From positions 1 through 64,000 of the IMG/VR virus record IMGVR_UViG_3300010883_021048: a stretch of DNA of 64,000 nt, one strand, 5' to 3'. The notes below the pieces were generated by a model. That model saw only the letters and a list, made by a program, of their open reading frames with translations, searched no databases and was not told the DNA's origin. The translations under genes and the position numbers were made by a program. Numbering within the stretch: position 1 is the stretch's first letter; every line of letters begins with the position of its first letter. Below, in pieces: positions 45,401 to 52,856 of this stretch. Source of the DNA: a virus.

Positions 45401-45454
45401 GCCTGTAATGCTAGCCCCGTGAGATGAGCTTAGTAATCTTGTAAATACTGACAT
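42419..45454 (-). CDS. Tail fibre protein with 30-residue repeats (1011 residues)
   Basis: The sequence is Gly, Ser, Ala and Asn rich and strand-like throughout. Around residues 590-690 a 30-residue unit repeats: GNNIKDSGAANTITFDG, GNNIKDAGATSGITFDG and a degenerate GDNVIKSL copy, each followed by an N-T-K-I-x-G and D-L-T-V strand. The matching DNA shows a 90-base direct repeat (for example GAGCCGTCAAAAGTGAT at 43496 and 43586). The C-terminal 180 residues form a compact, different domain, the likely receptor-binding tip. Its start overlaps the stop of the 1036-residue fibre by one base. The repeat type is shared with that protein, so the two probably form one fibre. Confidence 0.8.
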   Translation of the reverse strand: MSVFTRLLSSSHGASITGSIEHLGGFNITGSIQANQADGSSSFQLTRNDTSIQTHDPIGDIIWSGMGPATGAPHTGAMITAVAAQDWTSSYQQGTDLKFRVQSNASGVDQLAAGAFLVLSGANGRAEFTGDVFTGNRLYSPNGVQIGPSTDGNLADQIGYPLRVSSDTGGVGIELDANGAGNTTSILFNYGGGAVTNKPGIFVSPNSAADFSIRKNSTAQENGAIMIDANMRSVRVGGGGFGTDAYDPAASLVVSASEANRNSWVMLRSRHDTVVTDNAPILTLDFKSNTGVQNTGGWHMGVSPHGTKPLRITGAAVGSSVIQDNTVAMTFNSAGASTSIGVGGGATWPTSNLPRSQDPTGSFHIEHTNATTDQLTSNLTKANLLLGNSAAGGSTVYSQLAFDISSAFTPNKHTANITVSKKQSTGTGHMSFRMYDESGNDNSTRPRVRIDGQGAIIMLSGSTPGAGAGWPKVDNSEYLIGTKMPSGSLTLVANKPGGLWNPPTLNLVTWGSNTHSSPAIVLGDSLGRIQWWSSDSQLTAESERVGAYIEANATANHTGTAKSPSSMSFFVRAPAAAAPTVKMIISPTMVMFSDDIRVGGDITVVGNNIKDSGAANTITFDGSANTKIEGDLTVAGNNIKDAGATSGITFDGSGNTKIDGELTLGDNVIKSLDGTIAITTVDSVGDVIVGGKLSTDFVKSKTTNITLDAAGDIILSADGDTITMDDGLITRFTFNLDNTPELDAQSAVAKLKDVQLYTTAAKERLQKFTTDEYRLNILVNNSSNQITNGTGAGAARRYLFSNLGATGDKNVSYWNNIKGFEVRNQSTTLNGSTSGTYKWQPASTTERFEQYNSMGWACPANLVITGMTVSCHGEHKLRPNNAAATAAADVLISIAKVGPTESYITNADAGTSYISDSLLADGGNKMLDHQAGVEIAALEPGTSYYVDLSSVGAMAVTLTTGSKIYMGYKVIYDSSSSIFYEYAQTGDATQTNGYATAGYLSYSVKLSGYYV

Positions 45455-48400
45455 TAATCTTGATCCTCCAAAGGAGTTAGTCCCATTTTGTATTTTTTAC
45501 CGGTCAAATTATTAACAACAACCAACATATCTGGTTCCTCATATATAGTCCAATTACCACGATCATTTCTTAGATGAAGGTCGCCGGTATAGACATTGGC
45601 CCACCGGAAACTAGGCGACCCTAAATCGTAAGTATTATCAGCACCCGGGTATATGCTTCCTGTAACTTCCATTCTACCGCTGGTGGTACTGACAACAACA
45701 GATCCACCAGAACTGTTATTATGCAACCTTAATTTCTTAACCGAGTCTTCTGTAAGGCCGTAGATATATCTGGAATCATCTTGAAATCTTAGCTGATTGT
45801 TATTCTCAAATCTTGCGTTTGTACCAGAGCTGCCGGCCGCGAGTCTAAACACCTCTCCAGCAGAATTATGAAATCCTAAAGTGACGTCACTCACCATTTT
45901 TATTCTACTAGCACCTGAGCTTACAGATCCGGTGACAAAATCTAGACTACCACTTAGACCTAATACAACTTTATTATTTGTGGTACCCTTTATCTGAACA
46001 GGCGGAAACTGACCATCATAAGTGTTTATTATCGCGCCGGCGCCTGGGCTTAGAGTGCCGTATGCTGATCCTTGAGGCCCAGTGCTATAAGCATGATTCA
46101 AGCTCGATAAGTAAAAGGGCATTTCAGCTCTAAGCGTACCTGATACGTGAACATCCCCGCCGAATAGCGCTGTGGCTCTGGTTACCGGGCTTGAGCCGTC
46201 AGATCCAAGTGCACCACTGACGAAAAAGTATACATCATCTCCAATTGCAGTTGTATGACGTGGTGGTCCAGATGAAAGTATTCCAGTATCAAAAGAGAAT
46301 GAACCAGACGTCTTAACATATGAAGGCTCTCCTCCGCTTACGCTGAAGACCTCGGTGTTATCCGTAACAGATAGTGAGTTTAGATCAGTTAGTGTAACAG
46401 GTCCCGTATTATTGTCTTGGAACTTTAGATTATTCCCGTCTCTAAAAGCTCTAGTCGTCGAGTCGCTAAAGTGTATGTATGCCGTGGAAGAAGCAAGAGT
46501 TAAGTTATCTAAGTTTAGCACTCCGATGTCAGCAGTTCCGTTAATCTTTGTATTACCAGAAACTACCAGATCTCCTGCAACTAGAGTAACACCTCTAGTG
46601 TTCGTACCTCTAGAGCTAACGGATCCGCTTAATAGTGTTCGTACATCCCGGTGACGGGTCATAGAAAATAAGCTGTTCATCTGTGTAGCATTAGCGGCAG
46701 CCCCAAGGACTATAAATCCTTCCCTGCTTGTGCCGGCGCCGTATTCAGCGGAAGAAGATAACAGTATTGTAGGTCCACCAACAGCCTCGTTAGAAGAAGC
46801 ACTCATCATTAACAACGAAGTTGCAGGGCTCCCCGCCGCTCCCGGAACACCAGGATCGGAACCAACTTTTACACTAGCACCGCCCATGAAGAATGTGATG
46901 TCTCTATTGTCAGCTACCCCTGCAGCTGTTTTACCGTACACATAGCTTTTGCTGTTTTTAGGGAAGTACACCACTCCTTGACTACCATCACTACGACCAA
47001 CATTTAGCAATCCACCAAACCCGCCAACTGGACCTGTGATATCAACACCATTTGTATCATGTCCAGCGACTGTGTGGTTACCTAAAAATAACTTTTTATC
47101 TTGATCAATGTGAACGCCAGTGTTAACTTTAAACCTTAACGCTTCCGTTGTTATTAGTTTTATATCACCGTCGTTATTAGACATAGACATATGTGTAAGT
47201 GAACCAACTACAGATGCAGTGATTATTAGGTCAGCGCCCAAGCTCGGCAAAGAAAAACCGGCAGCTTCGATAACTACCGGCTCTGAATCAGCCAATGTAG
47301 TAACTACACCATCATTAACATCTTTTCTACCCGCGCGCCAGGAATTATTAACGCTTCCTCTACCGAACGTAAGGGCCTGTGGAGCCACGCTAGACCCTGA
47401 TGCGATAGCTATGCCACCATTACTATTGGTAGTAGTAGAACCTGACCCCATGAGGATCACAGGGTCTTCTACGCGTAAGTTCTCTACCCCTATTGAAACA
47501 GTGGAGCCAGAAACGTTTAAATCTCCTACAATGGTAACGTTTTTATTGAATGTGGCATCACCGGAACCGCTTAGGTAAATAACTGTGGCATTGCTTGCAT
47601 CTTTTATTTCATTACCATTAATTGTTAGATCGCCTGCAAGGGCAGTGTTTTGACTTCCGTCAAAGGTGATTGCTGCAGCGAGCCCAGAGTCGAATATATC
47701 ATTTCCGTTGACCAGCAAGTCTCCGATAACTGTGACTGCCCCGGAACTACCTAAAGTAAGGCACGCTCCACTTGCTCCCTTAATATCATTTCCTTTGACA
47801 GTTAAGTCACCTTCTACTGTAGTATCAACACCCGTAAAACTAAGCGCCAGTCCGGCAGATCCAGTAATACCATTGCTGGTTAGTGTAAAGTTTTTACCAA
47901 CAGATAAGTTACCACCTACATCTAAATCACCAGGAATCGTAAATGTTGACTCCGGTTCAATGCTTAGGTTACCAGATATGTGCAAATCACCGTCAAATAA
48001 TGCTAACCCTCGGTCATTTGAGCCCTTGACTCCTCTTGATCCCGAAACGTGAAAAAAGACATCACGATTAATAGCATTACCATATGTGAAGGTGTTGGAG
48101 GCACCTGCTACATGTTTAAAAGATATAGTGCCTGTACCGTTGGAACCGAGTGTCGGGGTGGTGGGATCAGCAAGAAATAACGCTTTTCCTGTGGTGGGGT
48201 TATTAGTAAATCCCTGGATTAGTTTGTTAGGTACCCTAAGATCTCCAAGGACTGTGTCATCAACTTCTACAACACTTCTTTCAGCCCAAAGCGTTCCGCT
48301 TACGACAACGTCACCCATAAATAGAACTGAGCTGCCATCGGTTCGCCCAGTTCCGTCAATGGCAGACATATTTCTAGAACCAGATACCGCCATCCAGATA

Positions 48401-48564
48401 TCGGTACCGACGTTAGTCAGAGATACCGAATTTCCTCCACCATAGTTTGTCGCTCTAGACCCACTGTAGAAAAGTAGCCCTAAGGTTGGTTTATCCCAAG
48501 CTGTAGAACCAGAACCAACAATAGTATGTGTTCTTAGTCTGTCTGCTCTAAAATCTTTTGCCAT
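45454..48564 (-). CDS. Tail fibre protein with two kinds of repeats (1036 residues)
   Basis: At residues 251-350 a unit of about 30 residues repeats: GDLTVKGNDIKG, GDLLVNGNDIFD, GDLTINGNEIKD, as in the next fibre gene. A second unit, V-S-G-S-R-G-x(8)-R-G-x-x-L-F-x-G-D-x-x-V-S-G, occurs near residues 55-92, 168-200, about 645 and about 790. The C-terminus has DNTYDLGSPSFRWANVY, a segment often seen near the end of marine phage tail fibres and chaperone-linked tips. It has no signal peptide. It lies after two small virion proteins and overlaps the second fibre gene by one base. Confidence 0.82.
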   Translation of the reverse strand: MAKDFRADRLRTHTIVGSGSTAWDKPTLGLLFYSGSRATNYGGGNSVSLTNVGTDIWMAVSGSRNMSAIDGTGRTDGSSVLFMGDVVVSGTLWAERSVVEVDDTVLGDLRVPNKLIQGFTNNPTTGKALFLADPTTPTLGSNGTGTISFKHVAGASNTFTYGNAINRDVFFHVSGSRGVKGSNDRGLALFDGDLHISGNLSIEPESTFTIPGDLDVGGNLSVGKNFTLTSNGITGSAGLALSFTGVDTTVEGDLTVKGNDIKGASGACLTLGSSGAVTVIGDLLVNGNDIFDSGLAAAITFDGSQNTALAGDLTINGNEIKDASNATVIYLSGSGDATFNKNVTIVGDLNVSGSTVSIGVENLRVEDPVILMGSGSTTTNSNGGIAIASGSSVAPQALTFGRGSVNNSWRAGRKDVNDGVVTTLADSEPVVIEAAGFSLPSLGADLIITASVVGSLTHMSMSNNDGDIKLITTEALRFKVNTGVHIDQDKKLFLGNHTVAGHDTNGVDITGPVGGFGGLLNVGRSDGSQGVVYFPKNSKSYVYGKTAAGVADNRDITFFMGGASVKVGSDPGVPGAAGSPATSLLMMSASSNEAVGGPTILLSSSAEYGAGTSREGFIVLGAAANATQMNSLFSMTRHRDVRTLLSGSVSSRGTNTRGVTLVAGDLVVSGNTKINGTADIGVLNLDNLTLASSTAYIHFSDSTTRAFRDGNNLKFQDNNTGPVTLTDLNSLSVTDNTEVFSVSGGEPSYVKTSGSFSFDTGILSSGPPRHTTAIGDDVYFFVSGALGSDGSSPVTRATALFGGDVHVSGTLRAEMPFYLSSLNHAYSTGPQGSAYGTLSPGAGAIINTYDGQFPPVQIKGTTNNKVVLGLSGSLDFVTGSVSSGASRIKMVSDVTLGFHNSAGEVFRLAAGSSGTNARFENNNQLRFQDDSRYIYGLTEDSVKKLRLHNNSSGGSVVVSTTSGRMEVTGSIYPGADNTYDLGSPSFRWANVYTGDLHLRNDRGNWTIYEEPDMLVVVNNLTGKKYKMGLTPLEDQD

Positions 48565-48613
48565 CTCTAAATCTCCATGATTCTTATAACTTTATCATCT
48601 GTGGCCAGCCGTG

Positions 48614-48973
48614 TTATGGCGACTCAGAAAGCGAGCCGCCACTGTATGTTATCGCTTCGACAGCCGGTGACACTGTTTCACCAATCTCTTTTATAGGTTT
48701 AACTGCGATAATTTTCCAAAAGAAGCTTTGCGATTCTGAACCTAAGTCTCCAGTGCCTGGTACACCGATACTTCTTAATATTTTAAACTTCCACCGATAC
48801 GTATCATGCTCTAGTGTGGTTATAGTAGCGTTAACATTCGCATATTCGCCGAAAGGTGTAACTACTATGACAGGATAAAATGAAGGGTCAGTTATTCCTG
48901 TGTTAATAGAATATGATGCGTACATACCCGCAGCGATTGTCTCTGTACCGGTGGCTAGAATTAATTCCGACAT
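48614..48973 (-). CDS. Small virion protein, paralogue B (119 residues)
   Basis: The family is not recognised. The core strand FYPVIVVTPFGEYANVNATI closely parallels LPSISLTPLGDINNVNVWI of the neighbouring 116-residue protein, so the two are probably divergent paralogues of one beta-sandwich fold. It has no signal peptide or Cys. It is encoded one base after its paralogue and 49 bases before the first fibre gene. A fibre-attachment or head/tail decoration role is possible. Confidence 0.65.
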   Translation of the reverse strand: MSELILATGTETIAAGMYASYSINTGITDPSFYPVIVVTPFGEYANVNATITTLEHDTYRWKFKILRSIGVPGTGDLGSESQSFFWKIIAVKPIKEIGETVSPAVEAITYSGGSLSESP

Positions 48974-48974
48974 C

Positions 48975-49325
48975 TTAAACCTGCATTGCCTGTAAGTGAA
49001 TAATGCCAGTTATGGCAGCCGTGGTCTCTACTATAACAGTGACAGTTTTGCCGCCGCCGGTAGGCACTGAGCTCAGCACAGCTGAACTTATCCATACATT
49101 AACATTGTTTATATCACCTAAAGGAGTTAGCGATATCGAAGGCAGCGATGAATATCTTCCTTCTAGAACGAATGTCTTACTACTTTCGTTAGCAAAGTTT
49201 ACTCTTAAAGCTTCAAGAACAACTTCGCCATCGGATTTAATTCCCATGTTCGGCTGTGGTCTGAATCTTGGATAGACTTTTCTAAATCGATTCCTGTCAT
49301 AGCTCTTCGTCTTTGTTGATCCCAT
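48975..49325 (-). CDS. Small virion protein, paralogue A (116 residues)
   Basis: A basic N-terminal arm (KTKSYDRNRFRKVYPRFRP) precedes a beta-rich domain containing LPSISLTPLGDINNVNVWI, the motif shared with paralogue B. An AGAGGTG Shine-Dalgarno lies five bases before the ATG. The P-x-I-x-[LV]-T-P-[LF]-G pattern resembles small lectin-like modules in phage virions, but the function is unknown. It opens the fibre operon after PhoH in map order and is transcribed towards the fibres. Confidence 0.65.
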   Translation of the reverse strand: MGSTKTKSYDRNRFRKVYPRFRPQPNMGIKSDGEVVLEALRVNFANESSKTFVLEGRYSSLPSISLTPLGDINNVNVWISSAVLSSVPTGGGKTVTVIVETTAAITGIIHLQAMQV

Positions 49326-49364
49326 ATTAACACCTCTTGTTTAAATATGGAGAACAAAAGTGTT

Positions 49365-50684
49365 TTAAAGAATACTAGATGCAATCGACGCGATATTAGA
49401 TCTTTGTCCTTTTACTAGTTGTACGTGAGCAGACTCAGGCCGGTCTTTAAACTTATGAATAACAATAGATAGCCCGTTACTTAATCTGTCAATATAAGGC
49501 GTGTCTATCTGATCTGTATCCCCAAGTAGCACAATCTTTGAGTTCTTTCCAACACGAGTTATGATGGTCTTAAGTTCATGGATAGTTGCATTTTGTGCTT
49601 CATCAACGATTACATAAGCATCGTTAAAAGTTCTACCTCTGATATATGACAGCGGCGCGACTTCTAGTTCTCCACGTTCCATCATCATCTGAAAGTACGT
49701 GAAGTCTTTATCTCCCATCATACATCTAAAATTGTCCATTATGGGTGCCAGCCAAGGTGACATCTTTTCACCAACATCACCTGGTAAATATCCTAAGTCT
49801 CTACCCACAGGTTGTATCGATCGACTTATTACAATACGGTTATACCTTCCTTCTTGTAGTCCGTCTAGGCCAGCCATCAGCGCAACATAAGTTTTACCAG
49901 ATCCAGCAAGTCCAGTTAGCGTAACTAACTCTATATCATCTCTTAATAGCGCTTCAACTGCAAATTTTTGCTCTTTATTTTTTGAACGAAAATTTGACAT
50001 GGCCGATCCAGGCTCGTGCTTTAAAGCTGTTAACATTCCGGCTCTGTATATTGCTAATCCGGAGCTGCTAGAGTCTGGCACACTCAATATAACAAACTCA
50101 TTTTCTTCTAGTCCTGCTATATCACCTTCGTACTCTAGCACTCCATCATCAAAGAAGATGTCCATTTCAGATTTCGTTATGTCTATATTTGCGCTACCTG
50201 AGTAATCTGCGTTATCATCCTCAAGATGATCTTTGTAGTAATCCTCAGAAGCGATTCCTAATGCATCGCACTTAACTCTTAGGTTAATGTCCTTGGTAAC
50301 TACTATAAGAGGTCTCTGGTCATCACTGTTAACCTCTGACAGGCACGCTGCAAGTATCTTGTTGTCTGGTCTATCTATCTTAAGACCACTCGGAAGAGAA
50401 TTAGCAGGCTCATCAATCTTTATTGTCACAGTTTGATCTTCTGCGTACTCAACAGGTACGTGCACTCCTTCATCTAATCTGCCATATTCACGAAGCTCAT
50501 CTAAAAATCTGTTTACATATCTAGCTGCTTCACCGATAACTCCTGGTTTTTCTTTAAACTTATCTATCTCATCTATGACTTGAAGTGGCAAGATAATATC
50601 ATTACCGTGGAAAGAATGTATAGACGCTTTGTCATACAATAATACACTGGTGTCTAGAACAAATCGCTTTCTATTACTACTCAA
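49365..50684 (-). CDS. phoH: PIN-PhoH ATPase
   Basis: A TTG at 50684, seven bases after AGGAGA, is the likely start (439 residues); an ATG 30 bases earlier has no ribosome-binding site and would place that site inside the gene. The N-terminal PIN domain (KRFVLDTSVLLYDK with its acidic residues, VIDEIDKFK, VVTKDINLRVK) should be an RNase. The C-terminal PhoH domain has Walker A GLAGSGKT at 258-265, ISRSIQPVGRDLGYLPGD, and YVIVDEAQNAT as Walker B. PIN-PhoH proteins unwind and cut RNA. In phages their role is uncertain despite the common link to phosphate stress. It is divergently transcribed from the region-4-like gene. Confidence 0.9.
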   Translation of the reverse strand: MSSNRKRFVLDTSVLLYDKASIHSFHGNDIILPLQVIDEIDKFKEKPGVIGEAARYVNRFLDELREYGRLDEGVHVPVEYAEDQTVTIKIDEPANSLPSGLKIDRPDNKILAACLSEVNSDDQRPLIVVTKDINLRVKCDALGIASEDYYKDHLEDDNADYSGSANIDITKSEMDIFFDDGVLEYEGDIAGLEENEFVILSVPDSSSSGLAIYRAGMLTALKHEPGSAMSNFRSKNKEQKFAVEALLRDDIELVTLTGLAGSGKTYVALMAGLDGLQEGRYNRIVISRSIQPVGRDLGYLPGDVGEKMSPWLAPIMDNFRCMMGDKDFTYFQMMMERGELEVAPLSYIRGRTFNDAYVIVDEAQNATIHELKTIITRVGKNSKIVLLGDTDQIDTPYIDRLSNGLSIVIHKFKDRPESAHVQLVKGQRSNIASIASSIL

Positions 50685-50696
50685 AATAAAATCTCC

Positions 50697-50724
50697 TTGA
50701 AAATATACTACCATCCGTTATAAA
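50697..50724 (+). promoter_or_regulatory. Sigma70-like promoter for the plus-strand regulator gene
   Basis: TTGAAA at 50697-50702 and TATAAA at 50719-50724 are separated by 16 bases. Transcription would begin about 50731, ahead of a perfect GGAGGT Shine-Dalgarno at 50743-50748 and the GTG start at 50756. It lies in the 71-base divergent region shared with phoH. Confidence 0.55.
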
Positions 50725-50755
50725 ATAATCTCTATATGGGTTGGAGGTAAAGCCT

Positions 50756-51064
50756 GTGGGTAAAAAAATTAGTAAAAAAGATCCTTCGTTATTAAATCTA
50801 ATAGAAGATGAACCAATTATAAAAAATGAAACGTGTTTTAATTTGCATAAGAGCCTGTTTACAACCTGTGAATACTCCGAATGCCGATATTGGCAAAACA
50901 TGGGAGGGTCTAATCAGAACTGCGTTATTAACGCTGCGTCGCAAGGACCATTCACTCTTCAAGAAGTTGGTGACATATTCGATGTAACAAGAATGAGGAT
51001 ATGTCAAATAGAAAAAGCGGCTAAACAATTGTTGAAATTTTCTCTGGAAAAAGAAGATATGTGA
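50756..51064 (+). CDS. Small DNA-binding protein with sigma70 region-4-like helix-turn-helix
   Basis: The GTG at 50756 is preferred: GGAGGT ends seven bases before it, while the TTG at 50741 overlaps that site. The protein has 102 residues. A Cys-rich middle (ETCFNLHKSLFTTCEYSEC, later NQNC) could bind zinc. The C-terminus, PFTLQEVGDIFDVTRMRICQIEKAA, is the region-4.2 helix-turn-helix pattern (T-L-x-E-V-G-x-x-F-x-V-T-x-x-R-I-x-Q-I-E). It has no region 2. It is one of only two plus-strand genes and faces the minus-strand operon across a terminator. It may contact -35 elements or the polymerase beta flap, as a partner of the gp55-like factor or as a middle/early regulator. Confidence 0.78.
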   Translation: MGKKISKKDPSLLNLIEDEPIIKNETCFNLHKSLFTTCEYSECRYWQNMGGSNQNCVINAASQGPFTLQEVGDIFDVTRMRICQIEKAAKQLLKFSLEKEDM

Positions 51065-51101
51065 ACGTCTCATAATCAACTATAAGTATATACTTGAATA
51101 T

Positions 51102-51131
51102 AAAAAAAGAGAGGGGTTGCCCCCTCTCTTT
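51102..51131 (-). terminator. Rho-independent terminator between converging genes
   Basis: A perfect 11-base-pair stem (AAAGAGAGGGG, 51106-51116, with CCCCTCTCTTT, 51121-51131) encloses a 4-base loop. On the minus strand the stem is followed by a run of T (complement of 51102-51108), ideal for stopping the operon that ends at 51155. On the plus strand only a weak T stretch follows, so termination of the regulator gene would be partial. Confidence 0.88.
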
Positions 51132-51154
51132 AGTTTAGACAAATGCAATTTTTT

Positions 51155-51352
51155 CTAGTCGTCAGCTTTTTGTGCCTCTAATGTAAGCTTTACAAGTCCA
51201 CCAGCTGCGTTCTTGAGGTCTCTTAAACCTTTTCTTGCGCGTACACCGGCTGACTTATTTCCATGAGCGTTCTTATGTACGTCAAGCTCAAGCTCTTCCA
51301 CTAGAGACTTAAGAGCCTCCCAACTTTCTAAAATTTTTGTTGAATCATTCAT
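51155..51352 (-). CDS. Histone H1/Hc1-like small protein (65 residues)
   Basis: WEALKSLVEELELDVHKNAHGNKSAGVRARKGLRDLKN follows the pattern of the Hc1/histone-H1-like bacterial family: a D-x-x-K-A-x-x-G-N-K-x-A-x-x-R-x-R core in a long helix. The usual Lys/Ala-rich DNA-binding tail of chlamydial Hc1 is absent, so this is the core only. In chlamydiae these proteins compact DNA; related short proteins in other bacteria and phages are uncharacterised. It is the last gene before the terminator. Confidence 0.65.
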   Translation of the reverse strand: MNDSTKILESWEALKSLVEELELDVHKNAHGNKSAGVRARKGLRDLKNAAGGLVKLTLEAQKADD

Positions 51353-51635
51353 TTCCTACTCCTTCGGGATATAAAATTTTGCTTTTATAGATATTATTTT
51401 CGTCTTCCCCAAGATCTTCCTGTGGGTCAACACACTTTTTAATAGATAACATAGCGTCTCTATCTTCTAGTTCTAAAGCCAATAATCCTATTATAAGCTT
51501 AATTTGGTTTTGAGAAACACCGAACCTTAATATTTCTTGGGCAATGTCTCTTGTTTTTTTCGAATCGTTTAACCAGTCAACGTCATCTTTTTCAACTGAC
51601 TTGTTGGCATCTGTTGTATCATTGAGTAAATTCAC
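51345..51635 (-). CDS. Hypothetical protein (96 residues)
   Basis: Acidic protein with an N-terminal polar region, a central helix (NQIKLIIGLLALELEDRDAML) and a disordered acidic end (EDLGEDENN). It has no recognised motif and one Cys. It overlaps the Hc1-like gene by eight bases and the 155-residue gene by four, so it is part of a tightly packed operon, probably early or middle. No function can be assigned. Confidence 0.6.
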   Translation of the reverse strand: MNLLNDTTDANKSVEKDDVDWLNDSKKTRDIAQEILRFGVSQNQIKLIIGLLALELEDRDAMLSIKKCVDPQEDLGEDENNIYKSKILYPEGVGNE

Positions 51636-52099
51636 TCTATAACCTCACTTCTTGAAAAGGGTTCGATTTCAAACTTGCCTTTTCCTTTATACTTTAAAAT
51701 TTTACCGGATTTTCTTCCGTCGTTAAATTCTTGTGATAAAACTATAAAGTCCCCGATACATTCTTCTTGAATCATGAAGTTGATATGTTCATAGTCTGGT
51801 AGTTCTTTTTTATAGCTTTCCAAAATATCTCTTACAGATTCTTTTAGTTGTAATGCTATATCTTCCATCGTTAAACTTGAATTTGTTCCTTCAAAATTGT
51901 TTAGTATCTCTGAACGACAAACTTCAAGTATTCTATGAACCACGCCACAATTGTTACATGTCACTAACTTCTCTATCGTTCTATTTTTTTCCTGTATGGA
52001 GAAAGCAATAAATTGATGGATAGGAGGATCAGTCCTGTTTTTCATAGTTGGAAGAATACACCTACAGGTTATTAGATGTTTTATTCCGATACGATTCAT
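51632..52099 (-). CDS. Hypothetical protein with possible zinc site (155 residues)
   Basis: Four cysteines are spaced as TCRC near residue 12 and as CNNC near residue 48 (LVTCNNCGVVHRILEVC), with a nearby His, which suggests a zinc ribbon. The C-terminal half is helical, then beta-rich (SGKILKYKGKGKFEIEP). I do not recognise the family. It lies in the operon of small genes before the terminator, between the 96-residue and the 71-residue genes, overlapping the former by four bases. Confidence 0.6.
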   Translation of the reverse strand: MNRIGIKHLITCRCILPTMKNRTDPPIHQFIAFSIQEKNRTIEKLVTCNNCGVVHRILEVCRSEILNNFEGTNSSLTMEDIALQLKESVRDILESYKKELPDYEHINFMIQEECIGDFIVLSQEFNDGRKSGKILKYKGKGKFEIEPFSRSEVIE

Positions 52100-52101
52100 G
52101 T

Positions 52102-52317
52102 CTACATATCTTTTGTTGCGAGGATTGTATTGATGCTCCAGTTGACTGCTTCTGCTAAATCTCTATTTGTCTTTAAAGCTTGCTCTCTAGTTAACATTCC
52201 GTCGTTAACTAAGCCCGCTACAACTTCGCCAATCTTATCTGTAGATAGCTGTCGCGCTTCTGTAAACGCTTCCAGGACAACTGTCTTCGGTACTTTCTTT
52301 GTGGTCTTTCTAGTCAT
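52102..52317 (-). CDS. Hypothetical protein (71 residues)
   Basis: A basic N-terminus (TRKTTKKVPK) leads into two helices (VLEAFTEARQ and DKIGEVVAGLVNDGMLTREQALKTN), a pattern like small DNA- or RNA-binding helical proteins. The family is unknown. An AGGAG Shine-Dalgarno lies about eight bases ahead of the ATG. The 59-base gap upstream holds TTTACA, 15 bases, TATAAA on the minus strand, a possible weak promoter. Confidence 0.55.
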   Translation of the reverse strand: MTRKTTKKVPKTVVLEAFTEARQLSTDKIGEVVAGLVNDGMLTREQALKTNRDLAEAVNWSINTILATKDM

Positions 52318-52376
52318 TAGTATTCTCCTAAATGAATTTTATAACCTATCTGCTACATTGTAAATGCTATTTAAGG

Positions 52377-52856
52377 TCATTTTGCATACGCATCTGCTAA
52401 CCATGAAGATGCCCAAGAATCAGGCTTAACTACGCACTGATATCCTTGTGATTTTACCCATGATGTTGCAGATGTAAATACTTGGGAAGATTTATACTTC
52501 TTATTAGGGTTGATATCGAGATGTACAAACATAAGTTCTCGATTAAGAAATGTAGAGATCATGTTGGCCAATTGTAACGCTAGCTCTGCTTCCTTTAATA
52601 ATCTAAGTTTCATATTAAGAAACAAAGATCGATTATTCTTTGATCTAGCGAAAAAATATGTACCGCCTCTGCCGGGCTCATAAATCGCGACTACAATAGC
52701 AAATATACATTTGTCTTTTATAAAATGTGAATCACATCCAACGTGGACTTCTGATTGTAGCTTCTTATTTTTTACACGGTATAGAACTGTATCTAGGCAA
52801 AGCACATTTGAGCTAGCATCACACCACGTTAATGTGTCTAGCCTAATATTCTTCAT
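52377..52856 (-). CDS. DUF458/YkuK-type RNase H-like protein (159 residues)
   Basis: The strand-helix order and residues fit the RNase H-like DUF458 family: SEVHVGCDSHFIKDKCIFAIVVAIY (first acidic residue), GGTYFFARSKNN, a long LKEAELALQLANMI helix with the second acidic residue, FVHLDINPNKKYKSS, and a final VKPDSWASSWLADAYAK with the last Asp. Members include B. subtilis YkuK, whose biochemical role is unclear. A nuclease or RNA-binding function is suggested by the fold. It overlaps the GroEL-like gene by four bases. Confidence 0.72.
   Translation of the reverse strand: MKNIRLDTLTWCDASSNVLCLDTVLYRVKNKKLQSEVHVGCDSHFIKDKCIFAIVVAIYEPGRGGTYFFARSKNNRSLFLNMKLRLLKEAELALQLANMISTFLNRELMFVHLDINPNKKYKSSQVFTSATSWVKSQGYQCVVKPDSWASSWLADAYAK

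Noticed and set aside
50677-51079. Two minus-strand open frames opposite the region-4-like gene
   Set aside because: The plus-strand frame has a consensus promoter, a perfect Shine-Dalgarno and a region-4 motif. The opposite frames have none of these and no recognisable protein features.
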